Source: Phoronis australis (lineage: Eukaryota > Phoronida > Phoronidae). Taken from it: a DNA stretch of 64,000 bases. The position numbers were made by a program, and so were the translations under genes. Shown piece after piece: positions 59,950-64,000 of this stretch. Every line of letters starts with the position of its first letter. Position 1 is the first letter of the stretch. The DNA lies in the NCBI GenBank assembly GCA_002633005.1, contig NMRA01000745.1:64158-128157 (forward strand), written 5' to 3'. The notes under the pieces are model-generated. The model had not been told where the DNA came from, ran no database searches, and saw only the letters and a program-made list of their open reading frames with translations.

Positions 59950-60870
59950 CGGTTTGATAAAATTGCTGTACCAACTGTGTGCTACGGCGAGGAAATCTGG
60001 GGACTCAAAGAATACGAATGGCTTGAAAATGTTTATGTTAAATTCTGTAAAATTGCTCTTGGAGTTGGAAACTCTTGCTCAAACGCAGCTGTATTGGATG
60101 AATGTGGAATTTATGCAAAGTATTATGTCACGTGTGTAAAATATTGGCTAAAGTTATTGAAAATGCCACCTACTAGATACGCTAAAGCGGCTTATGACAT
60201 GTTAGTTGATTTAGATAGGCATGGAAGAAATAGTTGGGTATCTTCTGTTAGACAATTGCTATCAAAATACGGTTTTTATGAAATTTGGTTGAATCAAGGT
60301 GTCTCGTGACAAGTCTCGTTTTTAAGTTTCTTCGCGCAAAGAGTTAATGACTGTTATGAACAAGGTTGGCGATCAGAAATTGAGCTCAATGCAAAACTTA
60401 AATTCTACTGTAACTTTAAGACTCTGTACTGTTTTGAACCATATCTTAAGTTACCGCTACACAATAGCCTTATTCCAGCGTTTACTCGTTTACTTTGCTC
60501 CAACCACAGACTACAAGGGGAAGTGGGTAGACACGAGACAGTGGATTATTACAATAGATTATGTATGGCTTGCAATGATGGTCTTGTAGAGGATGAGTAC
60601 CATTTCGTGTTGGTTTGCAAGGGATATTGTGAACTTAGGTCACGTTTTATGAAGGAAGTTCAATGGAGGCATCCAACTCAAGAATCCTGTATACTCCTGC
60701 TCGCTAATCCAGATATATCTGATATTAAATATGTGTATTTTTCCCTTAAAAGACGAGAACAACTCTTAAATGGGTTGACTGCTTGTGCAAATGTGCCTGT
60801 TTAATTGTTTTGTTTATTGTACTTTGGTCCAGAGGCCTTCAATACAAATAAACGTATTATTATGATATAG
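59950..60870 (+). mobile_element. 5'-truncated non-LTR retrotransposon, 3' end
   Basis: One frame runs from about 59961 to 60804 with a single stop (TGA 60307-60309). It encodes the region after the reverse transcriptase core: PTVCYGEEIWGLKEYEWLEN, VYVKFCKIALGVG, VTCVKYWLKLL, SKYGFYEIWLNQGVS, then VNDCYEQGWRSEI and the zinc-knuckle-like RLCMACNDGLVEDEYHFVLV with CKGYCELRSRF. Order YGxEIWG, KFCKxxLGV, YWLK, GFxxIW, CxxCxxxxxxDEYHFxxxC matches the C-terminus of CR1/jockey-type elements. The end has TTTGGTCCAGAGGCCTTCAA, AATAAA and a short TATTATTATG tail. Starting mid-protein is typical of incomplete reverse transcription. One stop only suggests a fairly young insertion. Confidence 0.85.
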
Positions 60871-61460
60871 CGGCATTCACTCTGCAGACGAACCACTGAC
60901 GTCGCTGCGTCGTTTCTCACCTTCCTCACATGTTATCACCACACCTCTCGGCAAAGTGAGGTCGATTGTATTAGAGGCGATGTGGATATAGACCGATTAA
61001 GACGGTAAATATATTAATTAAATCGGGTGGCATTCTCCTTCAAAAACATTTAAGCTAACCAATTCATTTAACTGTTGTAATATACCACGGCATTTAAAGC
61101 ATAGAAACGGCGCACAACTGGTGACTGATTCAACACGAGAAAGACACACATGTGCGGTCTGAAAATAGTGAAATTCAGATACCTATTACCAAGCCTGCCT
61201 GAAGGGCTGACAATTTTTCTTGTACTAATTTCAAGGGTATGGAGCAGGCCCGTAGCCAGCATTGCGTGGGGGGTGGTTCAAATTCAAGAACGGTGGACCT
61301 TTGATATTTTCCAAACGTCGACACTAGAGTTTTTTAAAGGCAATGGGCGCAGCTTAATTAAGGGGAAGGGAAATCGGTATACACCAAAATGACTCTCAGA
61401 TCTATGTTCCGGAGATGAGACGGAATTCGTAATACCAGAAATGCGGGTGTCGTGACGGTT
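60871..61460. other. Unassigned DNA with a short repeat end
   Basis: GGCCCGTAGCCAGCATTGCG followed by GGGGGGTGG at 61248-61277 looks like the end of another common invertebrate MITE. Nothing else recognised. Confidence 0.4.
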
Positions 61461-61687
61461 GCATGCGCTCACCCAGCCTGAATAATGGGGAGCTTGAATT
61501 TTTGAGAGCTATGATGACTTGTGCATTCACCGAATTTTAGCAGTTCCTGCCTTTTTAGCAGACCTTTGTCTCGCTTTCAACTACTTTTCGGAGTTTTTGT
61601 TTCTCCGAGGCGGACTATCTTGCTAACTTCTCCAAAAAGGAGCGGGGCTTGTTCGAAGCCGCCGAGCTCACCTGGGTGCTCGCATGC
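61461..61687. repeat. MITE family A, best preserved copy
   Basis: Left end GCATGCGCTCACCCAG and right end CTGGGTGCTCGCATGC are inverted repeats matching at 14 of 16 bases. Internal order as in the other copies: GGGGAGCTTGAATTTTTGAG, CCTTTTTAGCAGACCTTTGT and CTCCGAGGCGGAC. Confidence 0.75.
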
Positions 61688-62020
61688 AGTTGCTCCCAAG
61701 AAGAACGGGACTCAAATCCGAGACAATGTTGTTTTTGCGTTGCTTCCTGCAAAACTTTCAAATCAGGTGTAGTTGAATGAGATGTTACACCTCATTACAT
61801 ACTCGGAAGGAAACATAAAATCACAGAATGATTTGAAATTTTTTATCTAGTTATGGTTTTGCGTGTTGCTTAAGTTGCCAACATCGCTGGAATTGGGTAC
61901 AACCCACTGAAACGGAGGTTCACGGCTCCTAAGGCTCACTACTAGTCCAAAGGTTCACTACTTTGAAGGTTCGCTACTCCAAAGGTTACCCACTATAAAA
62001 ATCTATAAAGTTTCGTACTT

Positions 62021-62177
62021 AGTAACGGACTTAGGGGTGAGGGGCAAAAAGATCATGCCCCCCCTAAAATTCTTCCACATTCCATTTCGCAGTTCGAGGG
62101 TGCGAATATCTGACGGGCAAAATCCTGACTAATACTCTTCCCTGACACCCCTAACTTAAAATCCTGGATCTTCTCAT
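62021..62177. repeat. MITE family B, near-complete copy
   Basis: Starts around ACGGACTTAGGGGTGAGGGG and ends TTAAAATCCTGGATCTTCTC. Inside are CATGCCCCCCCTAAAATTCT, CGCAGTTCGAGGGTGCGAA and GACGGGCAAAATCCTGACTA. Confidence 0.65.
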
Positions 62178-63038
62178 GGCTTAGGTGTATGTTTTTTCTT
62201 TTAAATGCAAAAATAAATGACGCATCTGTTAATAGAAGCACTGAGTGATGTACCGAAAACAACGCCCTGGTACTAAAACACTTTGTTTGGATTTCATACT
62301 AATGCGAATGTCTTACGAGTACGGAAATGAGTACATACTTGCATTTTAAAAGATTATGAAGTAGGAATACTGATGAATTTTCAAGCACGATACATTCATC
62401 AAATTCATGTCAAGATCGTATCATTTCACGAGCGCGGCTGACTGAAAAGTTTTGGGTTGCTGCGCCTCAACCTTACCCACTAGAACCACGCACATGCACA
62501 GCTGGGCCGAAAGCATATAGTACTTAGGAGGCTACCGGATTCCCTGCCGGTGTTCACGAAGTCAGAGAGTTTCCATTAATAATTCTTACATTTAAATCCG
62601 CCGTGGGTCGACCAGATGCTGTCCCTGCTTGAGGATGAGTCGCTAGTTAGATTCAAGTTTGGCAGTGATTGGAACAGGGGTCATTTGCAAACAATGTAAT
62701 CAACGTTTTTAGAATTATTCAGTTCTTCCACACCCTTTAAATGGTTGCTTAATGGACACAAATACAATACTTTATTCAAGTCAGTTCCGACTCCTTAGCA
62801 GACAATCAGAGTAATGAACTTCGGAGCGCTGGTGTCAGAATATGTGGACATTCGAAGTATTGAACTTTCGAAAGTTGCAAATCTTCGGACTCGGAGTATA
62901 TAGTGAATCTGCGGACCGGGAGTAGTGGACCTTAATTGTAGTAAACCCTCGGAATAGTGACACGTAACCTTCGAAACCTTCTCCATCAAGTTTGTTACAT
63001 CCGTTAAGTGTCTGTAACACTGCTTGTGATAGAAGTAT
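62178..63038. other. Unassigned DNA
   Basis: No exon, RNA gene or clear repeat recognised. Confidence 0.4.
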
Positions 63039-63292
63039 GGGTGCACCAAGCCTAAAAATGGGGGGCTCGAGTTTTTAAGAATGTGGACATTTATTAAGAT
63101 TCACGGGGTACGTCAGAGCTACGAATTGTGTATTCGCCGAATTTTGGTAGTTCCTGCCTTTTTAGTGATTGTTTGTCTGGTTTTCTACTTCTTCGGAGTT
63201 TTTGTTTCTCTGAAGCGGACCTTTTCCTCCACTTCCCAAATGGGGGAGGCTCGTTCAAGCCCCCAAGCTCCCCACCCTTGGATGCGCGCCTG
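63039..63292. repeat. MITE family A copy
   Basis: Starts GGGTGCACCAAGCCTAAAAA and ends CCCTTGGATGCGCGCCTGAC. Inside are GGGGGGCTCGAGTTTTTAAG, CGGAGTTTTTGTTTCTCTGA and CCACTTCCCAAATGGGGGAG. Confidence 0.65.
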
Positions 63293-64000
63293 ACATGAGC
63301 TCTGTTTTTTCACAAAAACTTAAACACTTATCAGCAACGATACTGCTCTTGAACTCCATGTTGTTTGCAGTAGCCTTAGACCAGCTACTATTTGAAAATT
63401 CCAGCTCAGAAATTTGAAAAGCTGACACATGGTTGCAACAAGGGGCAGACACCTTGCTAGTCTATTTTGAAGTCGCACACTCGTTCAACAATTCATGGTT
63501 TCAGCAGAGTCCTAGCTGTCCCAAAGCTGTTCTTTGCGAAACACAAAGTGATTCAGGAATGTGCCAAGAATTGATTCAGTACAATGACACTCGTGGCCAT
63601 TTGATTTGGCTTTCGTCAATTCCTAACTGCTGGCTGTGGGTTTTTGAGCCTTGCGTGGCCCTTGGTAATTGCCTATTACTTGCACACCCATCCAAGAATT
63701 AATGCTATCTAATGTAGTCAGTAGCAGTATACAAGTTAGCTAAGCCAGTAGGATAAAATCAGCTGACTGTCCTCTGGTGAATGTTATTTATGCCATAGAT
63801 ACGAATTTTGAAGGGGAAAAGTATAGACACAATATTTTCCTGGCAATTGATTAGCTGTTTATATCATTTTGCATTGACACCTGGTGGCTAACATATTAGT
63901 TGGGGTTATTTTTTTCCACCTTTTATATTAAAATTTCTATTAAACGTGCAAGTGTATTCTTGGGAACTTTTTTGAAATTGACTTTCGAACATCTGTAGAT
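63293..64000. other. Unassigned right edge of the window
   Basis: An 89-codon plus-strand ORF (63433-63702) is Cys-rich (for example CPKAVLCETQSDSGMCQELI), but has no signal peptide or recognised splice model, so I do not call it a gene. Confidence 0.35.

Overview
This is animal nuclear DNA. Genes are split into short exons with GT/AG borders and long introns full of decayed repeats, there is no operon structure, and few long reading frames survive. The gene content fits a marine invertebrate: a GKAP1 orthologue, a von Willebrand factor A (vWA) adhesion protein, a secreted PAN/apple-domain protein and a stand-alone MetE-type methionine synthase. Non-LTR retrotransposons, MITEs and a frequent TACATGTA palindrome add to this. 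An anthozoan cnidarian is my first guess, with amphioxus, hemichordates or molluscs not excluded.

Layout. 1-450 is the edge of a minus-strand non-LTR retrotransposon (reverse transcriptase). 985-5455 is a repeat-bounded block around a decayed plus-strand ORF. 7216-10406 (minus) holds four exons that together form one complete vWA domain behind a signal peptide. 10.85-12.35 kb is a diverged tandem repeat, related to a second block at 53.85-54.4 kb. 16300-28224 (plus) is GKAP1, reconstructed end to end as 10 coding exons and 360 codons, with every exon phase consistent. 31312-42623 (plus) is a cobalamin-independent methionine synthase-like gene. Its N- and C-terminal exons are clear, the central exon was not found, and the next exon carries one in-frame TAA. 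A weak minus-strand candidate for a secreted protein lies inside it at 38350-39160. 48013-57322 (minus) is a PAN/apple-domain secreted gene whose fourth exon appears twice. 59950-60870 is a 5'-truncated plus-strand non-LTR retrotransposon, and the rest up to 64000 is repeats and unassigned DNA.

Two single-N positions (36296 and 48771) each sit exactly between near-identical flanking copies. This looks like unmerged overlapping contigs or haplotypes rather than biological duplication, and it explains the doubled PAN-gene exon. The genes do not form a pathway: GKAP1 is a Golgi/PKG scaffold, MetE-like is metabolic, and the vWA and PAN proteins are extracellular. The noncoding DNA is unusually rich in structure: several MITE-like families with visible terminal inverted repeats, a foldback element, a near-perfect 58-bp palindrome, and tandem arrays with exact 78-, 30-, 20- and 18-bp periods.
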